From the NCBI GenBank assembly GCA_937926105.1, contig CALANS010000117.1, positions 1 through 64,000 on the forward strand: a stretch of DNA of 64,000 bases, in the 5' to 3' direction. The notes under the pieces were generated by a model, which saw only the letters and a program-made list of their open reading frames with translations, was not told the DNA's origin and did not search any database. Positions 35,586 to 44,564 of this stretch are shown in pieces. Source of the stretch: an uncultured Actinomycetes bacterium. Lineage in GTDB: Bacteria; Actinomycetota; Actinomycetes; Mycobacteriales; Nakamurellaceae. How positions within the stretch are numbered: the first letter of the stretch is position 1; every line of letters starts with the position of its first letter. Made by a program: the position numbers and the translations under genes.

Positions 35586-35617
35586 CCTGCCAGAGCGGCC
35601 CCACGGCCGGGGTCACC

Positions 35618-36445
35618 TCACTCGGCGGTGACGAAATCGATGAGGCTTTCCACGGCGGTGATCAGCGGCGTGTCGAGGTCCCGGAAGCTGGCTACCGCCC
35701 CATTGACGCGGCCCCACATGGTGGCGACGTCCGGCACCCCTAGGGCCGCGCACACCCCCGTCTTCCAATCGGTGCCGCGGGGTACCTCGGGCCAGGCGGC
35801 GATCCCGACCGCGGCCGGGCGGACGGCCTGCCAGATGTCGATATAAGGGTGGCCGGTGACGAGTACGTGGGGCGAGGCCACCGACTGCGCGATCCTGGTC
35901 TCCTTCGAGCCCGGCACCAGGTGGTCGGCCAGCACGCCGACCCGTCGACCCGGGCCCGGCCGGAACTCCGCCACGGCAGACGGCAGGTTGTCCAGGCCGT
36001 CCAGCGGCTGCACCACCACCCCCTCGACCCGCAGGTCGTGGCCCCAGACCCGCTCAACCAGGGCCGCGTCGTGAATGCCTTCCACCCAGATGCGCGCGGC
36101 CCGGGCGGTCCGAGCGCGCAGCCCTGCCACCCGAGTCGAACCCGACGCCGAGCGACGCGGCGCGGCCTGCGGCTGCGTCGGACGCACCAGGGTGGTGGGG
36201 CGGCCGTCCACCACGAACGCGCCCGGTGTCAGCGGGAAGTTGCGTCGGGCCCCGAAGCGGTCCTCGAGCGTGACCGCAGTGGCGGTGCAGACCACCACCG
36301 CGCCGCAGAAGCCGGACAGCGGGTCCTCTGCGACGACGTCACCCGTCGCCGGGACCATCTGCGGCGCCGGACGTTTCTGCCCGCCGCCGGCGAGCACGTC
36401 CCGGCCGTAGCGGTCGTGGGAGTCCAGGCTGTCTGCACGTCGCAC
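35618..36445 (-). CDS. DUF3097-family protein
   Basis: A 275-residue actinobacterial protein. The ARIWVEGIHDAALVERVWG block and the SPHVLVTGHPYIDIWQAV motif are typical of DUF3097. No transmembrane or signal segment; presumed cytoplasmic. Function unknown. It ends 32 bp upstream of the NfeD gene on the same strand, so it may be cotranscribed with the NfeD/SPFH pair. Confidence 0.85.
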   Translation of the reverse strand: MRRADSLDSHDRYGRDVLAGGGQKRPAPQMVPATGDVVAEDPLSGFCGAVVVCTATAVTLEDRFGARRNFPLTPGAFVVDGRPTTLVRPTQPQAAPRRSASGSTRVAGLRARTARAARIWVEGIHDAALVERVWGHDLRVEGVVVQPLDGLDNLPSAVAEFRPGPGRRVGVLADHLVPGSKETRIAQSVASPHVLVTGHPYIDIWQAVRPAAVGIAAWPEVPRGTDWKTGVCAALGVPDVATMWGRVNGAVASFRDLDTPLITAVESLIDFVTAE

Positions 36446-36570
36446 GGACGATCACGCTAGCGCCAGTGGCGGGCCAACGCCGGCACCGGCGCGCCATAGG
36501 CGGGATCGCCGGGTCCGGACCGGTGTCGCACCGGCGGGGCTCGGGGGCCGGGGGCTCGGGGCAGGGGGAA

Positions 36571-36638
36571 TCGCACCTCGTGGGGATCTTGGTCTGCGCG
36601 ACCAGCAGGAACGGTTTCAAGATCCCCACGAGGTGCGA
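36571..36638. repeat. Perfect 20-bp inverted repeat with 28-base loop
   Basis: Bases 36571-36590 (TCGCACCTCGTGGGGATCTT) are the exact reverse complement of 36619-36638. The 312-bp gap between the DUF3097 and hypothetical genes (36446-36757) holds this element and no gene I can support. No T-tract follows, so it is not an ordinary terminator. Confidence 0.95.
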
Positions 36639-36757
36639 CTTTTGCTCCGATCCGTGCCGGCCGCCGCCGAAGTCGGGGCCGCGCCCGGCGCCGCGGTTCC
36701 GAGCCGCGTCCAGCGCTGCGGGCGAGGGCCGCGCCCGGTGCCGTACCGTGGCCCGTG

Positions 36758-37603
36758 ATGTCCGAGATGAGCGACCGGCACCCACTGGGCGCGGCGCGTG
36801 AGGTTCGCGCCGCGGTCACGCTCGCCCTGTGGGCCGCCGCGTGGCAGTCCGGCGCCAGCGCGGACCGGGTGCTCGATGCGCTGGACGATGCCGAGGTCCG
36901 CGCCGGGGTGCGTGCGGGATCGGTCGAGGCCAGCGAGCGCTCCGGGCTGCCTGGACCGGGAGAGCCCAGCGGCGGGCCCGTCGAGCTGCTCACCCTGCTG
37001 CGTCGCGGGGGGCCGCCGGGGCTGGTGCTGCCGGTCCCCGGGGATCTGCGGGGGCTGCCGCCCCGCGGCGAGATCGTGCTACCCGCGCTCGATGCGGGGG
37101 CGGTGGTGGTACTGCCCGAGGCGGGTGTCGGGCTGCTGCCGGTGGCCGGTCAGTGGCGCGCCCTGCCATGCGGGCCGGCCCATCCAGCCCTGCCGCTGCC
37201 GGACGCGACCCAGCTGGTGGACGGCGCCGTCGCCGACGCCACTCGGGCGCTGGCGGCCGCGGACGTCGCCAGCTCCCGCGGGAACCCGCGCGAGGCGGTG
37301 CGCCGGGCGATCCTGATCGAGGCGGTCGACGGCCCGCCCGGCACGCCGTCACCGGCATCGTCGCTGCTGGCCAAGGCCACCACGCTGTCGGCGCTGCTCG
37401 TGGTCGCCGCCGAGCACCAGACCGGCGCGGTGACTAGCAGAGAGCTCGCGGTGGTAGACGACGCACTGTCCCCGCTGCGGTCGGCCGTCCGGGAGGCTCG
37501 CCGAACCGCAGTAGCGGTGACGAGCCAAGCGCTGTGCAACTCCTGTGGGGTGGGGGCACGCCAGACCGCCGCGCCCGGGACGGCCCCCGACAGCAGACCC
37601 TGA
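36758..37603 (+). CDS. Hypothetical actinobacterial protein
   Basis: An Ala-rich protein of about 281 residues with no signal peptide, membrane segment or recognised motif. The C-terminal half is helical (AVSDATRALAAADV-like and LLAKATTLSALLVVAAEHQTG, quoted in part) and ends with a CNSCG pair of cysteines. A GTG at 36755 is an alternative start. No clear ribosome site. It faces away from the DUF3097 gene across the palindromic gap. Codon use looks normal for the neighbourhood, supporting a real gene. Function unknown. Confidence 0.6.
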   Translation: MSEMSDRHPLGAAREVRAAVTLALWAAAWQSGASADRVLDALDDAEVRAGVRAGSVEASERSGLPGPGEPSGGPVELLTLLRRGGPPGLVLPVPGDLRGLPPRGEIVLPALDAGAVVVLPEAGVGLLPVAGQWRALPCGPAHPALPLPDATQLVDGAVADATRALAAADVASSRGNPREAVRRAILIEAVDGPPGTPSPASSLLAKATTLSALLVVAAEHQTGAVTSRELAVVDDALSPLRSAVREARRTAVAVTSQALCNSCGVGARQTAAPGTAPDSRP

Positions 37604-37651
37604 GCACAGCAGCCAGCCCCCACGGCGGCGGGCACCGAGGTCTGGACATGG

Positions 37652-37661
37652 TGTTCAGTAT
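37652..37661 (+). promoter_or_regulatory. TGTTCAGTAT motif upstream of the amidohydrolase
   Basis: The ten bases TGTTCAGTAT occur here 120 bases before the amidohydrolase start, followed after three bases by a weak -35-like TTAACG. The same motif appears twice upstream of the convergent monooxygenase (41083-41092 and 41101-41110, reverse strand). A clear -10 was not found. Confidence 0.55.
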
Positions 37662-37781
37662 TGATTAACGTTTGGGGTCAGTGACCCACCCGGATCGCGT
37701 TGATCAGCCCGGGCCCCGGCGGAACGGCAACGACCTCCCGCCCTGCGGCCGCGGCGCCACCCTCAGGAGGTTGCACGCGCC

Positions 37782-39221
37782 ATGACCATCACCCACGACA
37801 TCCGTCCCGGCCAACCCATCGTGTTCCGCCACGGGATCGTGTTGCAGATGGACGACGCCCACACGGTGCTGCCCGACGGCGACTTGCTGGTCGTCGACGG
37901 CACCATCGCGGCCGTCGGCCCGGATCTGGCGGTTCCCGATGGCACGTACGAGATCTCGGCCAAGGGCGGGATTCTGCTGCCGGGCATGGTGGATACCCAC
38001 CGGCACATGTGGCAGACGGCGATGCGCGCCTACGGCGCCGACTGGACCCTCACCCAGTACTTCGTCTGGTACTACCTCGAACACGGCATGAAGTTCCGTC
38101 CGCAGGATGTCGCGGCGGGCAATCTGTTGTCCGCGCTGGACGCCGTCGAGTCCGGCGTCACCACCAGCGTGGACTGGTCGCACGGGCTGCGCACTCCCGA
38201 TCACGGCGAGGCCGCGCTGGAGGCCCTGGCCACGTCCCCCGGGCGATATGTGTTGGCCTACGGCAACATCACCGCCCCGCCGGCCCGATGGACGCACGAT
38301 CCTGCGGTGCGCGCCGTGATCGAGCGAGCCCGCGACGACTCGCGCCTGTTCGGCGCGCAGATCGCCTTCGACGTCCCGGAGGACGCCTCCTTCCCGGAGC
38401 GGCCCGCATTCGAGGCGGCCAAGGAGCTGGGCGTCCGGGTAACCACGCACGCCGGCGTCTGGGGTGCCACCAACGATGCCGGTATCCGGGAGATGTACCA
38501 GGCCGGGGTCATGGAGCCGGGCATCACCTATGTGCACTGCGCCTCGCTGTCCGAGGAGTCCTACCAGATGATCGCCGGCACCGGTGGAGTGGCGTCGCTG
38601 TCCACCGAGAGCGAGGACACCTGCGGCCAGGGCTATCCTCCGGCACATGCGTTGCGGCGGCACGGGATTCAAGCATCTCTCTCGATTGACACCAGCGTCT
38701 GGTTCAGCGCCGACATGTTCTCGGCCATGCGCGCCACCATCGGCGCAGACCGGGCGCTCGAACACTACCTCGCGCACCAGAAGAACGAGACCATCACTCA
38801 CGTCAAGCTGCGGGTGGAGGATGTCGTGGACTGGGCCACCCGGGGCGGGGCCAAGGTGCTGGGCGCCTACGACCGGATCGGCAGCCTAGAGCCCGGCAAG
38901 CTCGCCGACGTGGTGTTGGTCCGCAATGATCACTCCCCCACCATGACGCCGATCCTGAACCCCTATGGCCATCTGGTGTACCAGGCGAGTCGCGGCGACG
39001 TGCACACCGTGCTGGTCGGCGGCGTACCGATGAAGCTGGACGGCACGCTGGTCGCGGGCGACCTGCCCAGCGTCCGGACCAAGGTGGAGAACACGGTGGA
39101 CTACCTGCGTGGCGAGTTGGGTGAACAGACCTGGAACGCCGGCATGTACCCGGAGATCCCGGAGACCGAAATCCTGACTAACCCCTACCAGTACCGCAAG
39201 GGCGAGGCGACCGCCCGCTGA
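37782..39221 (+). CDS. Metal-dependent amidohydrolase (cytosine-deaminase/TrzN-like)
   Basis: A 479-residue amidohydrolase-superfamily enzyme. It shows the HxH metal motif (DTHRH, His73 and His75), His223 in TTHAG, His252 in VHCAS and Asp303 in SIDTS, consistent with a mononuclear-metal deaminase or hydrolase. The AGGAGG site (37765-37770) lies 11 bases before the ATG. Such enzymes deaminate or dechlorinate heterocycles or hydrolyse ring amides. It is convergent with an FAD monooxygenase whose promoter carries the same motif, so the two may serve one catabolic route. Confidence 0.9.
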   Translation: MTITHDIRPGQPIVFRHGIVLQMDDAHTVLPDGDLLVVDGTIAAVGPDLAVPDGTYEISAKGGILLPGMVDTHRHMWQTAMRAYGADWTLTQYFVWYYLEHGMKFRPQDVAAGNLLSALDAVESGVTTSVDWSHGLRTPDHGEAALEALATSPGRYVLAYGNITAPPARWTHDPAVRAVIERARDDSRLFGAQIAFDVPEDASFPERPAFEAAKELGVRVTTHAGVWGATNDAGIREMYQAGVMEPGITYVHCASLSEESYQMIAGTGGVASLSTESEDTCGQGYPPAHALRRHGIQASLSIDTSVWFSADMFSAMRATIGADRALEHYLAHQKNETITHVKLRVEDVVDWATRGGAKVLGAYDRIGSLEPGKLADVVLVRNDHSPTMTPILNPYGHLVYQASRGDVHTVLVGGVPMKLDGTLVAGDLPSVRTKVENTVDYLRGELGEQTWNAGMYPEIPETEILTNPYQYRKGEATAR

Positions 39222-39234
39222 GCCACGCCATCGG

Positions 39235-39265
39235 CGGCGGGCGGATCCCGGCGATCCGCCCGCCG
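39235..39265. terminator. Bidirectional terminator hairpin
   Basis: A perfect 13-bp stem, 39235-39247 with 39253-39265 and a five-base loop, lies between the convergent amidohydrolase and monooxygenase stops. It could serve both. Confidence 0.8.
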
Positions 39266-39284
39266 TCGTCGGTGCTGCGGCCCG

Positions 39285-40898
39285 CTACGCCAGGGCGAGG
39301 ATTCGCTCCAGCACGCCGCGCAGCGCGTCCGCCGGATCGGCGGCGGTGCTCACGCTGCGCCAGGCCACCACGTCGTCCGGGCGGACCAGCACCGCACCGT
39401 CGGCGTCGATACCGTAGCTCTGCGCGAAGATGCCGGCGGGGTCTGCGATCTCGCCCCCGATGCGTGCCGCTGCCACATCCAGCCCGAGCTCCTTGCCGAC
39501 CGTGTGCGCGGCGGCGCACCACGCGTCGCCGGCCGGGCCCGCCAACAGCACGAAGCCACCCCGGACCAGGTCCAGGGTGGAGATCCGCTCGCCGTCCCGA
39601 TCCAGCCACAGGTGTGGCGCGCGCGCTCCGACGAGCGCGCTGCCGGTGCGTGGGTTGTGTGTGCCCGGCACCGGATCTCCATCGGTGACGACGGCGTCGG
39701 AGTGGCACACCGCCCCGAGCTCCACAGCGGCGTCGTCGAGTTCCTCGGCCAGATTCTCCTTCGGCAGGCTGGGATCGAGCCTGGCCACGTAGCGCACGTA
39801 GGCCTGTTCCACCACCATGGCACTGCCGGGCCGGCGCTCGGCGTCGTAACTGTCCAGCAGTCCGGCACCGGCATGGCCCTGCAACACCAGGGCGAGCTTC
39901 CACGCCAGGTTGTGCGCGTCCGCCACGCCCGTATTCCCGCCGAACCCGCCGGTGGGCGGCATCACGTGCGCCGCGTCACCGGCCAACAGCACCCGGCCGC
40001 CGCGGAACTGCTCCGCCCAGCTCGCCGAGGCATCCCACTGTTGCACGCTGTCGATCTCGATCGGCCAGTCGTCCGGTGCACCCAGCGCCGCCCGGACAAA
40101 GGAGGTGCACCGCTCGGTGCTGGTGTCCGCCGCGACGTCCGTGTTGCGGCCGCCGTCGGCAGACAGCGTGGAGAACACTGCCAGGAATCCGGCATCGCCG
40201 TCGATGGCGAACCTGAAGAACCCCAGGAACTCCGGGTGATTGACATAGATGACGCTCAGGTTGCGGTCGCCGATCATCGGCCGCACGTCGGATCGGAAGT
40301 AGATCGTGATGCAGCGAGCGAAGTCGCCCCGCCCCGCCAACCCGATGCCGAGCTGTCGACGCACCATGCTGTGGGCACCGTCGGCTGCCACCAGATAGTC
40401 GGCGGTCACGGTGTTTTCGGTACCGTCGGTCCGATCTCGGATCACCGCGCGCACCGAGTCGGCGTCCTGGGAGAAGGACACCAATTCGGTGTTGAACCGA
40501 ACGTCGGCTCCGAGCTCACAGGCCCGGTCGCGCAGCAGGGGTTCCAACCCGATTTGGGTGAGGAACAGCCGCGGGGTGGGGCTCAACTCCTCCACGCCCT
40601 GGTTGTAGTTGGTCTGGAAATAGGCCAACTCCTTGCCCGCCAGCGACTCCACGGCCATGATCGCGCCGTTCTGGACGAACTCCCGCGCCGCCGCATCCTG
40701 CACCGATTGCTGGATTCCCAGGCCGCGGAAGATCTCCATGGTCCGTTGGTGGAACGACGCGGCGCGCGGGTGAATGGCGGTGCCGGGGTGTCGCTCGACC
40801 ACCAGTGAGCGCACGCCGTGCGCACCCAGTTGCGCGGCAGTCGTCAGCCCGACCAGACTGCCGCCGACCACCAGCACCGGAACCCGACTCTCCGACAT
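39285..40898 (-). CDS. FAD-dependent aromatic monooxygenase (PHBH/MhpA-like)
   Basis: A 537-residue flavin monooxygenase. The N-terminal VLVVGGSLVGLTTAAQL binds FAD, YLVAADGAHS the second dinucleotide site, and GRVLLAGDAAHVMPPTGGFGGNTG the flavin ribityl. The extended C-terminal domain (about 400-537) is thioredoxin-like as in pentachlorophenol/phenol hydroxylase-type enzymes. AGGAGG four bases before ATG 40898 sets the start over the longer frame to 40946. It would hydroxylate a phenolic or heterocyclic substrate using NAD(P)H. Confidence 0.92.
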   Translation of the reverse strand: MSESRVPVLVVGGSLVGLTTAAQLGAHGVRSLVVERHPGTAIHPRAASFHQRTMEIFRGLGIQQSVQDAAAREFVQNGAIMAVESLAGKELAYFQTNYNQGVEELSPTPRLFLTQIGLEPLLRDRACELGADVRFNTELVSFSQDADSVRAVIRDRTDGTENTVTADYLVAADGAHSMVRRQLGIGLAGRGDFARCITIYFRSDVRPMIGDRNLSVIYVNHPEFLGFFRFAIDGDAGFLAVFSTLSADGGRNTDVAADTSTERCTSFVRAALGAPDDWPIEIDSVQQWDASASWAEQFRGGRVLLAGDAAHVMPPTGGFGGNTGVADAHNLAWKLALVLQGHAGAGLLDSYDAERRPGSAMVVEQAYVRYVARLDPSLPKENLAEELDDAAVELGAVCHSDAVVTDGDPVPGTHNPRTGSALVGARAPHLWLDRDGERISTLDLVRGGFVLLAGPAGDAWCAAAHTVGKELGLDVAAARIGGEIADPAGIFAQSYGIDADGAVLVRPDDVVAWRSVSTAADPADALRGVLERILALA

Positions 40899-41050
40899 GT
40901 CGCCTCCTTGACGATCAGATCCGTGCCCACAGCGGGCAGCAGGCAACGGCCCTGCAGTGGGTCGGCTATGCCGTCGGTGTGGCGCAGTCCGTCGCGCCGG
41001 CGGTATGTCCGGGCCGTTCCAGCCCGGGCGGTCGCCGTGCCTGTCGGCTG

Positions 41051-41110
41051 ATCATCGCGGACACCGCGGAGACTGTCAAGTAATACTGAACAGTAAATAC
41101 ATACTGAACA
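41051..41110 (-). promoter_or_regulatory. Monooxygenase promoter with tandem TGTTCAGTAT sites
   Basis: On the minus strand, TTGACA (41074-41079) and GATGAT (41051-41056) are separated by 17 bases. Two direct copies of TGTTCAGTAT (41101-41110 and 41083-41092), 18 bases apart, lie immediately upstream. The inner copy forms the palindrome TACTG-AA-CAGTA (41084-41095). An activator-like position fits best. The 309-bp gap 40899-41207 otherwise shows only this promoter and the CsbD-side hairpin. Confidence 0.65.
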
Positions 41111-41151
41111 TTGGTGTTGTCGACCTGGCGCGATCCCGGGGCGGACAGCAC

Positions 41152-41186
41152 AGTGCCCGGGTGGTAGAAAAAGCCACCCGGGCACT
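41152..41186 (-). terminator. Terminator hairpin after the CsbD gene
   Basis: A 13-bp perfect stem, 41152-41164 with 41174-41186, has a nine-base A-rich loop (TAGAAAAAG; Ts in the minus-strand transcript). It lies 21 bases beyond the CsbD stop codon. No T-tract follows the stem. Confidence 0.7.
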
Positions 41187-41207
41187 CGACGTGATCAGCC
41201 GCTGGGA

Positions 41208-41393
41208 CTACCGGTCGGTGATGTCCTTCGCGGCGTCCTTGGCGTGCTCGGCCGCCTGCTTGACGTCTGCCGCGGCCTGGTCGCCCTGCCCGCGAGCCTC
41301 CAGGTCCTCGTCACCGGTGGCCTTGCCCCAGGCCTCCTTCGCCTTGCCAGACAATTTCTCCATGGCGTTCTCCGCCTTGTCCTGAATGCCCAT
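41208..41393 (-). CDS. CsbD-family stress protein
   Basis: A 61-residue, highly charged helical protein starting MGIQDKAENAMEKLSGKAKEAWG, the CsbD-family signature. CsbD proteins are induced by the general stress sigma factor in Bacillus; their biochemical role is unknown. A SigB-type promoter (GTTT-N15-GGGTAT) lies about 110 bases upstream. GGGGAG precedes the ATG at 41393; a GTG one codon earlier is an alternative. Confidence 0.9.
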   Translation of the reverse strand: MGIQDKAENAMEKLSGKAKEAWGKATGDEDLEARGQGDQAAADVKQAAEHAKDAAKDITDR

Positions 41394-41508
41394 CACTCCC
41401 CGATCCGGCCGCGGTCACGGCCTGTGCTGTGCCGGGGTGGCCCCCAACGTGCCACCCCGGCGCGCCGTCGCCCGATCCGCTCGTGCGAGCCGGGCCTGTG
41501 ATGCTGGA

Positions 41509-41533
41509 ATACCCGGGCAGTGGGTGAACAAAC
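41509..41533 (-). promoter_or_regulatory. SigB-type stress promoter for CsbD
   Basis: On the minus strand GTTT (41530-41533) and GGGTAT (41509-41514) are separated by 15 bases. This matches the GTTT-N(14-17)-GGGTAT pattern of SigB/SigF-group stress promoters in actinobacteria and points at the CsbD gene, a typical target. Confidence 0.7.
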
Positions 41534-41652
41534 GCGTTCCGCTGGCTGGCCTCGCGTCGGAACCCACGCGAGGTGGCTCCACCCGGCCGCCGCGGTCGGG
41601 GCGACGGCAAGAGTCGCCCGGGTGCCCGAAAGGCGCCCGGCGCCTTTGACAG

Positions 41653-42486
41653 CTACTGCGCGATCTCCTTGGCCGAGAAGCCCAGCGCGGAAAACCCGCC
41701 ATCCACCATGATCATCGACCCGGTGGTGGCCGGGAACAGGTCCGACAGCAGGGCCACCACGGCGCGGGCCACCGGTGTCGGGTCGGAGGTGTCCCAACCC
41801 AGCGGCGCGCGGTCGGTCCAGGCGTTCTCCAGCGCGCCGAAGCCCGGAATCGATTTGGCCGCGATGGTGCGAATCGGCCCGGCAGACACCAGATTCACGC
41901 GGATCCCTGCAGGCCCCAGATCGCGCGCCAGGTACCGCGAGGTGGACTCCAGGGCCGCCTTCGCCACGCCCATCCAGTCGTAGGCGGGCCAGGCCTGACG
42001 GGCGTCGAAGTCGAGCCCGACGATGCTGCCGCCGGCCGTCATCAGCGGGCGAATCGCCACCGCCAGCGCCTTGAGCGAGTAAGCGGAGGCGTGCAGCGCG
42101 GTGGCGACGTCTGCCCAGGGCGTCTGCAGGAATACGTCGCCCAGGGCAGTGGCGGGGGCGTAGGCGATGGCGTGCAGCACGCCGTCGATGCGATCGGCGT
42201 GCGGGCGCACCCGGTCGGCCAGCGACTCCAGGTGCCCGGAATCGGTCACGTCCAACTCGATCACCGGCACCGGCTCGGGCAGCCGCTTCGCGATCCGCTC
42301 GACCAGCGACATCCGGCCGAAGCCGGTCAGCACGACCCTGGCGCCCTGCTGCTGCGCCAGCCGTGCCGAATGGAACGCCATCGAGGCCTCGGTGATGACG
42401 CCGGTGATCAGCAGGTTCTTGCCGGCCAGCAGCCCGGTGCCCAGGTTGCCCTGTCCCGGAGTCCCGCCCGTGGTGTCCTCGCTCAT
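41653..42486 (-). CDS. inhA: Enoyl-ACP reductase, InhA/FabI type
   Basis: A 277-residue NADH-dependent enoyl-ACP reductase. The GVITEASMAFHSARLAQQQG segment, SIVGLDFD and PAYDWMGVAKAALES with Tyr169 and Lys176 match InhA (Tyr158/Lys165). It reduces the trans-2-enoyl-ACP in the last step of each fatty acid elongation round. It carries a roughly 15-residue N-terminal extension relative to InhA. AAAGG lies seven bases before the ATG. The upstream fabG makes the same two-gene unit (mabA-inhA) seen in mycobacteria. Confidence 0.94.
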   Translation of the reverse strand: MSEDTTGGTPGQGNLGTGLLAGKNLLITGVITEASMAFHSARLAQQQGARVVLTGFGRMSLVERIAKRLPEPVPVIELDVTDSGHLESLADRVRPHADRIDGVLHAIAYAPATALGDVFLQTPWADVATALHASAYSLKALAVAIRPLMTAGGSIVGLDFDARQAWPAYDWMGVAKAALESTSRYLARDLGPAGIRVNLVSAGPIRTIAAKSIPGFGALENAWTDRAPLGWDTSDPTPVARAVVALLSDLFPATTGSMIMVDGGFSALGFSAKEIAQ

Positions 42487-42641
42487 GGCCGTGCCTTTCG
42501 TGTGATGCCCGTCTGGTGCCGTAACAAGTCAAACAGCGACGGCCGGCGCGACCGATGGTGAGATCGTCGCACGCCCCGCGCTGGAAGCTGTAGGTTCTGC
42601 ACGAATCATTTGCAGGGTGCCGCCAGGGACCGCGCCGCGCG

Positions 42642-43409
<768 letters not shown>

Positions 43410-43455
43410 CTATCCGCCCCCGTCACCGATCCTCGTCACCGCCACCACCGTGTAC

Positions 43456-43519
43456 TTCGCGGATCTCAGACACGGTTCTGCCGCCGATTCGCCGCAAAGC
43501 CGCGTCTGAGATCCGCGAA
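43456..43519. repeat. Perfect 16-bp inverted repeat with 32-base loop
   Basis: TTCGCGGATCTCAGAC at 43456-43471 is inverted exactly at 43504-43519, in the 173-bp gap between fabG and the VWA gene. The architecture, perfect arms and a loop of about 30 bases, parallels the element at 36571-36638, although the sequences differ. Confidence 0.92.
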
Positions 43520-43537
43520 CGGTACGCATCCCGGGTG

Positions 43538-44491
43538 CTACGGGATCCGGCCCGAGCTGGCCAGGGCGAACCCGGCCCCGATCATGGTCACGATGGTCCC
43601 GGCGATCAGCCACGGCCGCGAGACATCCTGCTGCTTGATCTCGTAGCCGATCTGCTCGCCCAACTGGGAGTAGACCTTCTTCAGCTCCGCGGCGGTGTGC
43701 GCGGTGTGGAAGTCGCCGCCCGAGATCCGGGCGATCTGCTGCATCGCGGCGGTATCTAGCGGCACCGGCTGCACCGTGCCGTTCAGGTCGACGGTGCCGT
43801 GGTCGGTGCCGAACGCGATCACCGACACCGGCACGCCCGCTTTCTTGGCCCGCTCCGCCGCGTCCTGCTCGGTGCGGCCGACGGTGCGCTTGCCGTCCGT
43901 CATCAGCACGATGCGGGCGGGGATCGGCTCGCTGGATCCGCCAACCGTGCGCGAAAACATGTCGATCGCCTGCAGCGCCGAGATGATCGCCTCGCCGGTC
44001 GCGGTCCGCTCGTCCAGCTTCAGCCCGGCGATCGCCTGCCGGGCCGGAGCCCGGTCGGTGGTCGGCGAGACCAGCACGGTGGCGATACCGGCGAACGAGA
44101 TCACCCCGAGGTTCACGCCCGGGGTCAGGTCGTTGACGAACTCGGTGGCCGCCTCCTTGGCCGCCGCCAGCCGGTTCGGCGGCACGTCGGTGGCCTCCAT
44201 CGACAGCGACACATCGATCGCGAGCATCACGGTCGCCCGGTTGCGGGGCACCTTGGCGTCCGCCGTCGGCCCGGCCATGGCGATCACCAACACGATCAGC
44301 CCGACCAGAATCACCGCGAATCCGACGTGCCGCCAGGCCCCCGGACGACGCGGCGCCACGGTCTCCAGCAGTTCCAGGTTGGCAAAGCGCAGGGTGTGCC
44401 GCCGGGTGCGGCGCTGCACCAGCAGGTATCCGGCGGCCAGCGCCAGTACGATCGCGCCGGCCGCAAACCAGGCCGGGTGGGCAAACTTCAT
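43538..44491 (-). CDS. VWA-domain membrane protein (BatA/Rv1481-like)
   Basis: A 317-residue protein with two N-terminal hydrophobic segments, a von Willebrand A domain with MIDAS motif (AIDVSLSMEATD, later TDGKRTVGR) and a C-terminal transmembrane helix. It belongs to the MoxR-linked VWA proteins and is encoded next to DUF58 and MoxR, the usual trio. It likely acts at the membrane as a metal-dependent adaptor for MoxR-assisted assembly. GAAGGGA precedes the ATG. Confidence 0.9.
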   Translation of the reverse strand: MKFAHPAWFAAGAIVLALAAGYLLVQRRTRRHTLRFANLELLETVAPRRPGAWRHVGFAVILVGLIVLVIAMAGPTADAKVPRNRATVMLAIDVSLSMEATDVPPNRLAAAKEAATEFVNDLTPGVNLGVISFAGIATVLVSPTTDRAPARQAIAGLKLDERTATGEAIISALQAIDMFSRTVGGSSEPIPARIVLMTDGKRTVGRTEQDAAERAKKAGVPVSVIAFGTDHGTVDLNGTVQPVPLDTAAMQQIARISGGDFHTAHTAAELKKVYSQLGEQIGYEIKQQDVSRPWLIAGTIVTMIGAGFALASSGRIP

Positions 44492-44564
44492 CGGTGACGA
44501 TCCCTTCGTGCACCGCCACTGCCCGCGACCCGCGCCGGCCGCGAACCCAGCCTCCGGGCGCCGC

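Noticed and set aside
41394..41652. Small gene between CsbD and the enoyl reductase
   Set aside because: Open frames exist on both strands but none has a ribosome site or recognisable protein; the region is explained by the CsbD promoter and leader.
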